A model generated the notes under the pieces. That model was not told the origin of the DNA. It made no database searches and saw nothing but the letters and a program-made list of their open reading frames with translations. From positions 1 through 64,000 of the forward strand of contig JAPDRN010000039.1 in assembly GCA_030247855.1 (NCBI GenBank): a stretch of 64,000 bases of DNA. The letters are read 5' to 3'. How positions within the stretch are numbered: the stretch's first letter is position 1; the number at the start of each line of letters is the position of its first letter. Position numbers and translations under genes: made by a program. This DNA is from Knufia peltigerae (taxonomy: Eukaryota; Ascomycota; Eurotiomycetes; Chaetothyriales; Trichomeriaceae). Shown in pieces: positions 12,566-23,885 of this stretch.

Positions 12566-13182
12566 CTACGATGAGTTGACGGGTGATGGAGATATCATGG
12601 CAGGGGAGTTAGTGGAGTGCATTGAGAGCGGATCGTCTGCTTCGCTGTCAATCAGAACCTGCCAAACTTCCTGTCACCGTGGTCTTTTGTTGAGAGTTGT
12701 TTGTGTGACAATCGTGCAGTGAGCAAGCTATGGTAGTCGATCAACGACCAACACTCGACTCTAGAATTACCTATCTGAGCAAAGAAATCATGATTGTATC
12801 GCCCGTGGCCACAGAGATGTGTGTTCCGGTATGCCTGTTCTTGCACACGATTGCAGCAGGAGCTAGATTTCATTGATCAAATCCAAGATAGACGTTACCT
12901 AAGTTTGCAATCTCAATAAAATGAATGTCCATCTTACGATGGACAGATCCCTTCAACACGCTTAAGAGGAGTTGTAATCCGGAGACCAAATCCGTCGGGA
13001 AAGCTAGTCTCTTACCTAGATATAAAGTTTGGTAAGCTGAGAAACGAGGACCCCGGGAACGACTGTTTTGGTGGTCTGAAAGAGAGTTGCTCATTGTGAG
13101 GTCCCAGGAAAGCATTCCAGACAGCATCAACACGGCTTGCTGCCAGCCGTGATTGTAGCCGTTGTTGACCTACGTCTTGCAT
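12566..13182 (-). CDS. Candidate four-exon gene, unknown function
   Basis: Proposed minus-strand exons 13182-13016, 12960-12899, 12839-12771, 12666-12566; 132 aa. The support is structural. Three donors match GTAAGA, GTAACG and GTAATT, the acceptors are AAG, and every junction keeps phase to a single stop (TAG at 12568-12566). The resulting protein has plausible composition, for example VDAVWNAFLGPHNEQLSFR, SVLKGSVHRKMDIHFIEIAN and GRYNHDFFAQIVWQVLIDSE. I do not recognise a domain. The frame stays open upstream of the chosen ATG for a few codons, so it may be the C-terminal part of a larger or decayed gene. An alternative last acceptor near 12567 would give a different tail. Confidence 0.35.
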
Positions 13183-16100
13183 GTTGTTGTTTACTCTCTG
13201 TCTTGAGCCAAGAAGCTAGGAGATGGCTCGATGCATGTACTCATGTACAACAATAACCGCTGCGTTATCGTGCACGTCAACGATAGCGATGTCCGCATTG
13301 GATCAGCACTCATACGTGCAGAGATAGCTGCCGCACCATGATATCCCCGTGTCATCAGGGCCGATCTCCCGCCCACGGGCAGGCTTTGGGTCTTATCAGC
13401 GGGGCACGTTTTGCTATTGATATGCATAGTAAATAGGTTCCAACATGTGCTTGACATTTTCGGGCCTCGTTATCCACACGATGCCAGGCTGGCAAGCATA
13501 GTGGACTTCCCTGCATCAGGTCAAGTTACAGTTGACGCCCGTGTTGGCCAGTCAGGCTCAACGGAGAAGGATTGCTGGTTCGACGCTGACGAACACTGCA
13601 GCCTTGAACCCGCCGCTGAGCCATCCTCTCACCAGGATAGCACGGATGATAACAGTGCAGCAGGGCCTCCAGTTCGAGCACGTTATCAAGGATCACGGCA
13701 CGATGGCACTGCCGTGCAGGTGATTGCACGGGACAAAACTCTAAGACAGCATGTGCATGAGGTGGACAAGGGAGGCTCATCTATTGAAGCCACAGCTCCG
13801 CACAGCCATGGGCATTCTCTTGACTGCAAAAGTAGATTTCCATCCCTATGCGCCGTTGTGATGACGATGCACGGTCTGCAGTAGACTCTTCTTGAGAGCG
13901 TCGTGTCCACACCACCAACTGCGTCGTTGGACGGCGAACGATATCCAGTAATCTTATGCTTGTGTTCCGTGGCCTGAGATTAGAACACGGGCTCGCGAGC
14001 CAGGAGCTTTCCGACACAAGGAACTGTTCATTGGCAAGGAAAGTTTCGGGTGGCGAGGGCGACTGTGGCTCAGGTTGCGATGCAGAGTGGCATGCCATCC
14101 GGGTGGATAAGGAGGAAATTTTCGTGGATACGAGTATCTATCCTGCGACGGATGAAGGGCGAGGGTCATGCTCAAGCGCGATTGACTGATGGATCAGAGG
14201 ATACTCGCGGCGGAGATCTTGACTTTCGGTGAACAACAGACCGATGCGACACACATGGTCATATCGAGGAAACTGAGCCATGGCCGTCCGGAGCCTTGGT
14301 AGTTAAACTTACCTCTACGGATACTCTTTGATCGAGTTGACAGCTTTCGAATGCAACATGAGAAGCATCTATTCGTAAACAATTACGGGGCAAAGGCTGT
14401 CGAATCCAAGGCTATTTGTGGCGTGCAGGGTTGGATAGTAAACGTGGGATGCATGGCGAAGGACGAGTTAGAAAGGCTGGTGATTACGAGCAGCAAGGGT
14501 GACTTGCATGTGCAACGCTTGCCAGTAGGAGGGTGAATCCGGGAGTATTTGCTATTCTAGGCTCTTTTGCATGTCTTGGTGATCCTTCAAACGCTCAAAA
14601 GCGATAAGTACCTTGGTAGGTAGGGTATGTTTGGTGAAGAAACTGGTGGTGTGTTTGATTTTCGCAATTTTTGGGCATGGAGTCTGTCCTTTTGGGTACC
14701 GATACCGAGTTACTCGACGGCGCTGGAAGCAAAGAACTATTGGCGGTGCTCCCCGCGAGTTCTGGCCTTTGCTGCAACGAACAACGGCCTGTGTTTCGAG
14801 CCTTCTAGGCATGATCGACTGTGCCTATGGAGCATGACGATGCCCCTAACGCTTGGTTAATTGCAGGCGCCTGGGGCCATAAAATGCCAATGGGATGTTT
14901 TGCCTGACGGTGTAATTTGATTGAATAGATTGTGGCATTGGGTACCGTAATACCTAGGCAAGGCAGCAACAATATGGTCAGACGTGATATATCATGCTCA
15001 CCCTACGGGGACGCGAGTACTGTATGTACAGTAATAAGGAGGTACTCTGTTGCCCGCCTCCTGTCAAGAAAAATACAACCAGGGATGTGGCATCATCTGC
15101 ATCTGCATCAGCATCACTAACTATCAATATTATTTGATTGATTTTTGTCTTGTCTCTGGATGGCAATCTTCGCCACGAATTTTTGTCTCGCTGATTTTCT
15201 CGCTCCCAGCCAACTTGATGACGACGATGGTTTATTTCCCTGCCGAATCCATAATACATTGTGTACGGAGTACCTGTTATTGTTTCCGTCTCTTCCTTTC
15301 CGTGCACACACACACATACGTCTCACATCAACCACCTGGGCAGGGTCCATCATTGTCTCAGCTTACAATTGTTACGTCGACAGTGCACCTGCTAGTAAGG
15401 AGTGTTCTAACGCCATCGTTACGAGGAACTCCATACTCGGTACTAGCATTTGCCTCGACCCGTAGCCGTCCATCCAGGCCTGTTCTTAGTTCTTAGTGTG
15501 GCCTGCATCAACGCCACAACTTTTTTTCACCCTCTCCCCACGCTTGCCAAGCGAGAAAGAAGTCGATTGAATCCCACGAGCCCTGGATTGACAGGTTCGC
15601 CTACGAGGATGGAAGCATGCAGCTAATTCCACCTCATCCAGGGTCCCCGAGCAGTAGCTTGCAGTGCAGAGAGATTTTCCGTCTGTGCTTTTCCTGCACG
15701 GCCGTTCGGGAAGCGGCTCCTCTTGCCATCATCTTTTTGGGATTGGATTTTCTCGCGTTTTCGTGCTCGGCGCCTCTTCCTCCTCATCCTCCTCCTTCTC
15801 CTCCCTCGATCCCTCCCTCCTCAGTGACTCCACCGCATTACAGTAGAAGCATCTGCACCACAAACCTCCACCCGCTTCTCGATCCCAAACCACCACCTCC
15901 ACTCCGCCTTTCTCTCCCACAGATCAATCCTGCCAGTCGTTACGTTCCTACGAGTATAATCTCGTCCCTTTTCACCCTCACATCCTCCCAGAGTCCACGA
16001 TCCTCGATCGCTACCTTAGACTCCCCCGAGCGCAGATCATTGGAAAATCTTCGACCGCCGGCGTTTCCTCAAAATCCCCCACCTCGTCACAAGCCGGTAT

Positions 16101-16335
16101 CTTGTCGCACATCCTTGGGCACCTGCATTCTCATATTGTAACCAAGTAGACAAGCAAGACGGGATTTTGGGAATAGGCCAAACACGGCACTACACAGACA
16201 AACACAACATAGCTCACCTATCTCTAGCCACGGCGCCCCCAATCCTCCATAGTCGCGGTTGTCCTGCTCCTTGAGCACTTTTTCCCGACCTCGACATCTC
16301 GAATTGCAAGAATTGCAACCCATGAGTCGCTTCTC
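13183..16335. other. Gene-poor stretch and leader of the Reg1-like gene
   Basis: About 3.1 kb with no convincing gene. Open frames at 13.4-14.1 kb on both strands lack domain content and splice support. The last 700 bases are strongly pyrimidine-rich and end at the Reg1-like ATG, so they are probably its promoter and a long 5' leader. A GTACGGAGTAC word lies at 15263-15273. Confidence 0.4.
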
Positions 16336-18039
16336 ATGACTACAATCCTGCAGGCTCCTCTCCCAGGAGCCTCACCTTTCTCATCCAGCCCCCTCCAATC
16401 AGCCTCATATTCAGATCTTGAGGCTGTGAACAAGTCTCTATCCTACGGCGAGACAACATCCAAGCAGACTCCCTCTTACTCGCCTCATGACTTTGACAGG
16501 ATGTTTCCAGATTCTACACCCTCAACCGCACCGTCTTCCCCTCAGCTGACATACACGAGTTCGTCCAGGCGGGATTCCTACTCTTCGACGCCGGCCAGCT
16601 GCCTTTCGTTGGAGAGAGATACTGTTGAGGACGACATTACGGAAGAGGATGACATGGCATTTCCTGCCTTTGAAAACTCCCTCATACCGCACAAGTCCTA
16701 CCAAAGCCCGGCAGAACAAGAGGACATCACATCACAAGTGCCCAGTCCTGCCCCTACTGACGACGACTTATCACTGCCGACCAAGACCAAGGACGACCAT
16801 GCTGTGAAGCCTGAGCCTACAAGGCACGTGGACTATTTGTCACACGAGTGGAAGGAAGAGGATATCTGGAAGTCATGGAGCTATGTCTCTCACCGGAGGC
16901 GGTCATTAACGAATGGCACCCGGCTGGAAAATGCCTCGTGGAGGTCGTGGATGAAGGCCAAGAATCGCCTCAAAACAATCTCGCCTGAGACGCTCAATTG
17001 GCTCAAGGATTGTGATGTGACCTGGTTGTACGGTCCGTTACAGACCATCCGAAGTACATCGCCGTCCACGGAACAGACATCCCCTCCACCCAGCCGGTTG
17101 TCACATTCATCCTCGTTCATCTCCAAGAAGCCGATTCTTAAGAAGAAGTCGGCTTCAGCTGCCATCCTCGAAAGGTCTAGGTCGCAACAGTCTCTCCTTC
17201 AAAGGGCCAGCGACATCATAAGGATTCAGCAAGCGAGTCCTGGCCATAGTCGCCCTATCCTTAGAAGAGGCAATTCAGAGTTCACTTTGCCTCGGTATCC
17301 CACTAGCTCGGTAATTACCACCCCTGCCGAACAGGAAACGCCTGGCTTCACCGGACCTCGATCGTCATTTGGATTTGGAGATATCCCGACTCCATCCGAG
17401 TGCAAGCACGTTCTCTTCGACGAGGAAGTACGACAAGTACAGGCGGTCGACTCTGAAGAGGATGACAAATCCGATGAAGACGAAGCAGCGAGCTTTGAAG
17501 AAGAAGATGACGACGACGACTTTGGCTTAATGATGGCTCCATCTCGAATGTCAGGCAGTGCTAGCAATAGGGCAACCCCTCGTGGCAGCTTCAGCAATGA
17601 CTCCAAGACAATAGTACCGCTTCCGTCGACTACATTGAAATATCGGAGTGACACCCCTGAACCCAAGGAGGGAGCCAATGGCCAGGTTGGATTATGGCCC
17701 AGTGGCCGAAAGTTGTCCCCTTCGCCGTCCCAAGAGACTCTCAGACCTTCCAAGCCTTACCAAAACTTCTTAATTGACGATGATCCCGAAATTAATGATG
17801 AGCCATGGCAGCCTCAGTCATCTTTAGGGGGAGACAGGTCCCCCTACGATGACGATGATGACGAGAATAACGACCATCCACATATGAGACGAACGGAGTC
17901 TGGCATGTTTATGCCCTATGATGAGAATGACGAAGAGGCGGTGATGAACAATACGCTCTTCGGACAGGCAATGTACGCGGTGAATACGTTCAGAGATATT
18001 GCGCATGTGGTCTGGAATGTGGGATGGAATCGACGCTGA
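16336..18039 (+). CDS. PP1 regulatory subunit, Reg1-like (DUF1752 domain)
   Basis: Single exon, 567 aa. Residues ~165-235 form the DUF1752/AreA-GATA-like domain of the Reg1/Reg2 group, from VDYLSHEWKEEDIWKSW to LNWLKDCDVTWLYGPL. The PP1-docking KxVxF motif is present as KHVLF (residues 357-361), followed by EEVRQVQAVDSEED and a long acidic run, as in Reg1. Downstream PLPSTTLKYR and a C-terminal MYAVNTFRDIAHVVWNVGW also fit the family. Most of the rest is Ser/Pro-rich and probably disordered. In yeast Reg1 brings the phosphatase Glc7 to Snf1 and so controls glucose repression; the same role is inferred here. The start is the first ATG after a pyrimidine-rich leader; in-frame Met alternatives lie well downstream. 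Confidence 0.88.
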   Translation: MTTILQAPLPGASPFSSSPLQSASYSDLEAVNKSLSYGETTSKQTPSYSPHDFDRMFPDSTPSTAPSSPQLTYTSSSRRDSYSSTPASCLSLERDTVEDDITEEDDMAFPAFENSLIPHKSYQSPAEQEDITSQVPSPAPTDDDLSLPTKTKDDHAVKPEPTRHVDYLSHEWKEEDIWKSWSYVSHRRRSLTNGTRLENASWRSWMKAKNRLKTISPETLNWLKDCDVTWLYGPLQTIRSTSPSTEQTSPPPSRLSHSSSFISKKPILKKKSASAAILERSRSQQSLLQRASDIIRIQQASPGHSRPILRRGNSEFTLPRYPTSSVITTPAEQETPGFTGPRSSFGFGDIPTPSECKHVLFDEEVRQVQAVDSEEDDKSDEDEAASFEEEDDDDDFGLMMAPSRMSGSASNRATPRGSFSNDSKTIVPLPSTTLKYRSDTPEPKEGANGQVGLWPSGRKLSPSPSQETLRPSKPYQNFLIDDDPEINDEPWQPQSSLGGDRSPYDDDDDENNDHPHMRRTESGMFMPYDENDEEAVMNNTLFGQAMYAVNTFRDIAHVVWNVGWNRR

Positions 18040-19765
18040 ATATAACGACCAGCCAGGTGGAATGTTTATTTTGCTGTTTGGGCACGATACATAGCGTGGG
18101 CGCTTTTTTGGAGGTTTACTGCATGTTTTTCAAGTGAGGGCTCATTACGCGTCACTTCTATTCAAAGATGTCCTGCAACATGGCAATGCAGCCTCATGAA
18201 TCTGGGCGGGAAAAAGTCACATATCCTATGGGTTTTGTCGGTACTCGGAATGGTAGACACCTGACTTGTGGGAGGGCATCAGCTGTATATATGATGGGAA
18301 GGGTTAGGGACAGGTTGCTTGAGGGGTGGATGATCTGACAACATTCCCAGCAGATATAGACGGCGTCCATATAGAAGCGCAGGGAGTCACTTTTTCAAGG
18401 TTGATTGAAGTTTATCGGTTGTGGTGGTTAAGGCCAGGGATGGACTCACCTGTCTCTTCGGACGTGTTGTCTAGGATGAGTGGTATGCTCTACGGAGGAC
18501 GTCTACATGTTCCCCACCGATTTATTCCGTACTGGCAATTATACATATTGATCAACCACCAGGTTAAAAAGAAAAAGAAGGCTCGTCGACCCTCTGTAAA
18601 AGGTTACGTAAGGATTTTCCAGGAGATATCTGTACTTGGTAAAAATATGCTGATAGTACATGAACGATGACGACGGAATGACATAGAGTTGTCCTGTCGA
18701 GTACCCGGTACGTAGTACAGTACGAGTATATCCGTGCTCAGGAAAAAGAGGTACGTGACTTTGACGTGGTGGTGGTGGTCAATGCTACAAGATCCCAATT
18801 TCGAATCCGGGGTAATAGTTAGATTTTGTACCCAGGTGGTTACGATCTTGGGGGCGGACGGGGAAGAGGGAAAAAGGGGGGGAGGGGGCCAACAGAGAAA
18901 GTGTGTTGTTCTTTTGAGAATGACAATGGGAAGTCGTCATAAAAACGTCAATTGACATCGGTATGTGAGGTTATTGAGTATGAAGTACAGCCACGAGTAC
19001 AATGAATCACGTTATATTATTGTTCTCATCCAACCAGAACGATTTGTCTGTACCATCTTTTTTTGACGTCTTTTGACATTTCAGATGTAGGTTGACAGCT
19101 CTTTGACAGGATGGGGAAAAGGAAGCGAGGTTTCTCTCGTGTGTGCCGCGCGTGAGGTTGTAAAAGTGTCGGTGTACATACACAATAGTACTCGTACTCG
19201 GATACCTTGTGAGGTCTTTGCCTTGGCCTGGTACTTGGTCAAAGGTGAAAAGGGCAACAACACGAGAGACGGATCAAAGATCAATATTGTCAATGGAGGC
19301 CGGTAAAGTCGTCTTTCTCTCCGAATCCGTCGTGGTGGCGTTGGTTGTACTGATACTCGTACCAATCTACTGTACTCGGTACTTTACGATTCGTACGAAC
19401 GACTCCGTACGTATCTAATACAGTACATACAGTTACTTCCGTGACACAAACAGGGAGGTTGAGGTGATGTTCCGGCGACAAAAAGGTGTGATGCAAGAAG
19501 GGCGAAACGTGTATGATGTCATGTCACCTGATGACCCACCTGCTCTCCATACTCGTACTCGTACTCGTAAAGGTGAAACTACGATTTCACCCGCATTCCA
19601 ACATTCCGACCCCGGAGAAATACGGGAGGGAGATTCACATCAAGGGAGGAAACAGCGGCCTTTGTTCGGCCCGGGCCCTCGTCCGTAAACTGAATTCGGA
19701 AAGAAACATTGACTAATACTTTTTGTAGTTTCAAGGCACGCAACGACCGCAGAACCCGAACCCTC
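18040..19765. other. Intergenic with TACTCG-rich sequence
   Basis: About 1.7 kb without a supportable gene. It contains repeated TACTCG/TACGAG words at about 19190, 19345 and 19553-19572 and several GTAC-centred inverted words. The right end carries the promoter of the SRPK-like kinase. Confidence 0.45.
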
Positions 19766-21333
19766 ATGCAGAGGGCGACTACACGATGGTGCCGCCAGAC
19801 CCCACTCTCTATGAAATGTTGGCCACGGAAGCGTCTACGGTGGTGCTCTTCCCAACTCAGAAGAAGCTATTCCCAAATTAGGGAAGAAGACAAACAAGAA
19901 GTTAACGTCAGAAAAATCGAGGAGGAGACTTTACCATTCTACAGCCGTTCGAACTTTTACCCAGTCTACATTGGTGAGGTTCTCGCTTCAAGGTACAGGG
20001 TTGTTGGGAAGCTCGGATTTGGTGCCGGTTCGACGGTTTGGCTCGCCAGGGATTTGGAGTTTGTTTTCTTCTCCTTGGGTAAAAAAAAAGGTGAAAGAAC
20101 GCCTAGCCTAACCACACCTGTCGAACATATAGGAAACAAAACTATGTCGTCCTCAAGATCTATGCCCGAGGTCTGAGTTCGACCTCGGAGCACGAGGTGA
20201 CAACCTACAAATACCTAAACACAATTGAATCTGACCATCCAGGACGGAAATATGTTCGAACGTGCCTTGATAGCTTCGAGGCCGAAGGACCCGATGGCAA
20301 TGCATACCAATGTCTCGTGCACCGTCCTCTTTGGCAAAGTCTCGGGATGTTACAATACCGACACAGCAGGCACAAACTCACGGAAGAGCTCCTCAGACCG
20401 GTGCTTTCTTGTGTCCTTCGAGCGATAGACTATCTGCACAGTGAATGTCACCTGGTGCATACAGGTATGGAAGATAGCCTACAGTTTTTCTACACCAAAA
20501 TTGAGTCTCAAGCTGATGTATACGTAGATATCAAAGCAAGCAACATTATGCTTGGTCTCGACGACGATTCGGTTCTGCAAGCTTTTGAGGCAAACGAGAT
20601 GGCCAACCCTAGCCCTCGAAATATCTATCCGGACCGCACGATTTATCGCTCTCGGCTCATAGACAGGCCAAAAGCGATCGGACTTCCCGTCTTGAGCGAC
20701 TTTGGGCTGGCCCGATTCGAAGGGGGAAATGCCGACGACGATATTCAACCAGAGATTTACAGAGCACCGGAGGTCTTGTTGGACATGGACTGGAACTACC
20801 CAGTTGACATTTGGAACGTTGGCGCCATGGTATGGTATATCCTGTGTAACGTTGAATCAAATAACAAGTTGCTTACCAAGTCTCTAATTTAGATCTGGGA
20901 TCTCTTCTACGACAAACATCTGTTCGATGCTTACGATCCCGTCACGAACAAGCTTTCAAATAAATATCACATCTCAGAAATGGCAGCATACCTTGGCCTG
21001 CCCCCTCGAGAATTCTTAGAAAAGAGTGAGACCAGTTGGAAGTATTTTGACCGATCAGGTAGGGTTGTTTTGTTTTTTAATTGCCTGTCTGTTTGGTTGG
21101 TGCGAATTGAATTGCTGAGATTTTTCAACTTATTGTTCCAAACAGGCCGCCTGATAACCGGATTTGACCTAAGCGACAAACTATCACTCGAGGCTAGAGA
21201 AGAGCGGTTGGAAGGCGAAAAGAAGGAGCAGTTTCTCAACTTTATCAGGTCAATGTTGCGATGGGATCCAAATGACCGGCTTACTGCTCGTGAGCTCCTC
21301 GATGATCCATGGTTAAACGACTACAAGATTTGA
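19766..21333 (+). CDS. SRPK-type serine/threonine protein kinase
   Basis: Five exons: 19766-20058, 20133-20464, 20528-20829, 20893-21058, 21146-21333; 426 aa. All four introns (63-87 nt) are GT..AG and in phase. The N-terminal ~50 residues are basic, with RSYSQIREE, and could act as a mitochondrial-type presequence; this is a guess. KIEEETLPFYSRSNFYPVYI then leads into the kinase fold. It has a glycine-rich loop (GKLGFGAGSTVWLA), catalytic Lys in YVVLKIYA, a catalytic loop HTDIKASNIML (SRPKs have H-T-D-I-K-x-x-N), LSDFGLAR, and PEIYRAPEVLL. The C-lobe motif WDPNDRLTARELLDDPWL is intact. The SRPK spacer insert is short. All catalytic residues look present. Such short SRPK-like kinases occur in many filamentous ascomycetes, often in several copies, mostly with unknown substrates. 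Confidence 0.88.
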
Positions 21334-23131
21334 ATGTACAAGGGGCCTTACGCAGTACGGTTCCAAACCTCGTTCCTCTGGATGGTAGACATTGGCTTAA
21401 AAGTGCAATGCTACCTACCTACCTTAGCCCAACCTACCTTAGACCAACCTACAATACCCAGCCTTGTGTGATTTTGTGGGATGTGTTCCCACAAAGCTCG
21501 CGCAGTAAAAGAACTATGGGCCTACTCCTTACGGAACTGGCCATGTCCATTTGACTACCACGGCAGATTGTGCACCTTCCTATTAAGACTCCTTCGTTTC
21601 GGGTCGATACGGTCGATGTAGTCGAAAGGTCCGGTGGCGAGACACTTCGTCAGTAGTTGTTGGGGGTTTTGGTTGACGCTGTTCTTCATTCTTCTCCAGT
21701 CGGACCCGCAGTCCCCGTCGACCACACTACAACTGCAGTTGGGCATGTGGGAGGACCGGTGGTGGCAACAACAACAACGAGGAAGAAGCTCGGTTGACTT
21801 CCTTGCTTGTCCGCCTGCTTGCCCGTTCGGCTATTTCCAAATCCTTGCAAAGTGCTGCATGACGGCGTACAGGGATGGATGGCGACCGAAGAAGTGGTCG
21901 GCTTCGGATCCGATCCTTTTGATGCCGCTGAGTAAAAAGCTCGTTCGTGAAGATAACAAGTATTGTTGTTTCACTTTCTCGTCACATGGGTCAAGGTCTC
22001 CAATTACCCGTTTGATCTAGATGCTGAAATGATGTGCATGAATTCCTGTGGGGTTAGGAAGTTTTAGGGCGCTAAGGTGTAAGTCGAGTCTGTAGAAATG
22101 AACATGCGCTGTCGAACTTGAAAGACGTGTACACCTGTCTCGCTCTGGGTGATGACCAGGGATTTCAGTGGAGATTGTCTCAACCGACCGGCAGGACAGT
22201 CGTGACTCACACATGAATCGTTTGTGTCGCTGTGCGCCATGTACGGCTCGCATCGCTTGTCGCACCGAGTACTCGCAAGGGGACAAGCTTGAGATATCGC
22301 CTGCTGCACCCGAGCCAGTCGATGCTCGATGCAGAGTTCTCCAACTAAGTGGGCGTATGACACGGCGCCTGGAATGATTCGACCTCCTTTGTACGCAGGA
22401 TAACGAATCGGTCCGGGTTCGAAGAAGAAAGAGAGCCCCTGGCGCAAGTTTTGTGATACGGCGCCTGTTGATAAACAAATCATGAGTGTTTTGATGACGA
22501 CCAAGGAAAACCGCAACGGTGTGACTATGACAACTGGTCCATGTGTTTGCTGTTCCTTGTTTTCCCATTGCCTCAACAATTGTGTCAAGTTTGATATGAA
22601 AGTCCATCAGTTTGGATTCTCTCATCAACACAGGAATTCAGGCAGTATAACAAAGGAACAAGCGCCATCAGCCCCGAAAGCAGGTTCAGAACAACTCGAA
22701 TTGGGAGCTAGTTTATTCACCTACATATGCTGCCTGCAATACAGACATTCCAAAGAAAACCGAGATAGATCCAACAAGACCACCGTCGCTATGCCTCTAG
22801 CAGCCTGATTGCTGCGTCTTGCAACAAAAAAGAGACCACAATGTATATCGCAGAAATGTCCCCCTCTTCCTCGATTTCCGTGTCATGCTACGAGGTTGAC
22901 ACTGCCCGAGATTGAACTCAAACATGTGCAAAAATGAATCCACAGAAGGAGCAAAGTCTCGCACACGTACAGTGAGGAAGTGTGACAGCATACCGATCAA
23001 GACGTACAATGAACTGAAGAAACATTATATAAACAAGGGATTTTTTTTTGGGACTCGGAATAATGGTCTTGAGATCATTCAGGGGTGTTTTTGACATGTT
23101 GGAAGGACAAAATGTGAGAATGTTGTTGCAT
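21334..23131. other. Intergenic
   Basis: About 1.8 kb between convergent genes. Open frames at 22.0-22.6 kb (minus strand) have no recognisable domain and no splice support, so I do not call a gene. Confidence 0.4.
21418..21456. repeat. 15-bp tandem repeat, about 2.6 copies
   Basis: The unit CCTACCTTAGCCCAA at 21418-21432 is followed by CCTACCTTAGACCAA and then a diverged partial copy. It lies just after the SRPK-like stop codon, probably in its 3' UTR. Confidence 0.6.
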
Positions 23132-23885
23132 TTACAAGACTGCAATGGCTCCGACGACCATGGCGAGGAGACCGCTTTGCACTTTGAGGCCAGTTGCACC
23201 GCTGTTGGAGTCTGGAGCAGTGGTTGTCTGGCTGGGAGAGGCAGATGACGATGTGGCCGAGCTGCGTGAGGATGAGGATGAGGTTGCGCTTGCTGACGAC
23301 GATTCAGAACTTGAGCTCGAGCCCGAGGTCGTGGCTGCGGAGGATTCAGTTGAGCCGGTCGAGGAAGCGGTGCTGGTAGAATTGCTGGCAGAAGCCGTCA
23401 AAGATCCTGTACTAGCGGTGCCGGTGCTCGATGCGGTCGAAGCAGATGCAACTCCAGTGCCGGTGGCACCTTCGATACCGAAGTTGGGGGAGAAGTTGAT
23501 GTTGGAGGCATCGGTGTCGTCGATGATTTCAATGGTATAAAGGTGGGAGTTCACTTCGTTGGCCGGGGGGATATCGAGAGTCGCGGTGCCATCGGACGCA
23601 GGTACGCCAGCTGTAGGACAGGTGAGTGAGTGCTTCTTGATCCCAGTGTATTTGGGATCCAGTGATGAACTTACAAGCGAGTGTAATACCACCATTAGGG
23701 GTAATGGGGTCTTGTTGCAGCTTGATCGTGACGGTTCCGCTCGAGGGATTGGTCCAGTCGATGGTAAGAGGCTTACCAGCTGTGACGTCGAGAGTGCTTT
23801 GGCCTCCAGGGACGCTGATGGCGTTGTTCTGAGCTGCAACGACAGCTGCGCAAAGCGCTGCGACTGCGGTGGAGAAGAAGCGCAT
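23132..23885 (-). CDS. Ser/Thr-rich GPI-anchored cell-surface protein (Kre9/Knh1-like N-domain)
   Basis: Two exons on the minus strand, 23885-23675 and 23610-23132, 229 aa. The intron (GTAAGT..CTACAG, 64 nt) joins GGITLA to SGVPASDGTATLDIP. Residues 1-18 are a signal peptide (MRFFSTAVAALCAAVVAA). Residues ~20-110 match the Kre9/Knh1-type domain: ISVPGGQSTLDVTAGKPL, IDWTNPSSGTVTIKL, YTIEIIDDTDASNINFSP. A ~95-residue Ser/Thr/Ala run follows, a typical site for dense O-mannosylation. It ends in a small-residue region (NSGATG) and a hydrophobic tail (SGLLAMVVGAIAVL), which is the layout of a GPI-attachment signal. The likely location is plasma membrane or cell wall. The exact function is not known for this group. 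Confidence 0.87.

Noticed and set aside
15617..16141. 174-codon Ser/Pro-rich frame before the Reg1-like gene
   Set aside because: It is a pyrimidine-rich leader that encodes Ser/Pro by composition alone; no domain, and it lies directly upstream of the real ATG.
22017..22631. 204-codon minus-strand frame
   Set aside because: No recognisable domain, no codon bias and an overlapping frame of similar length; not enough to call a gene.
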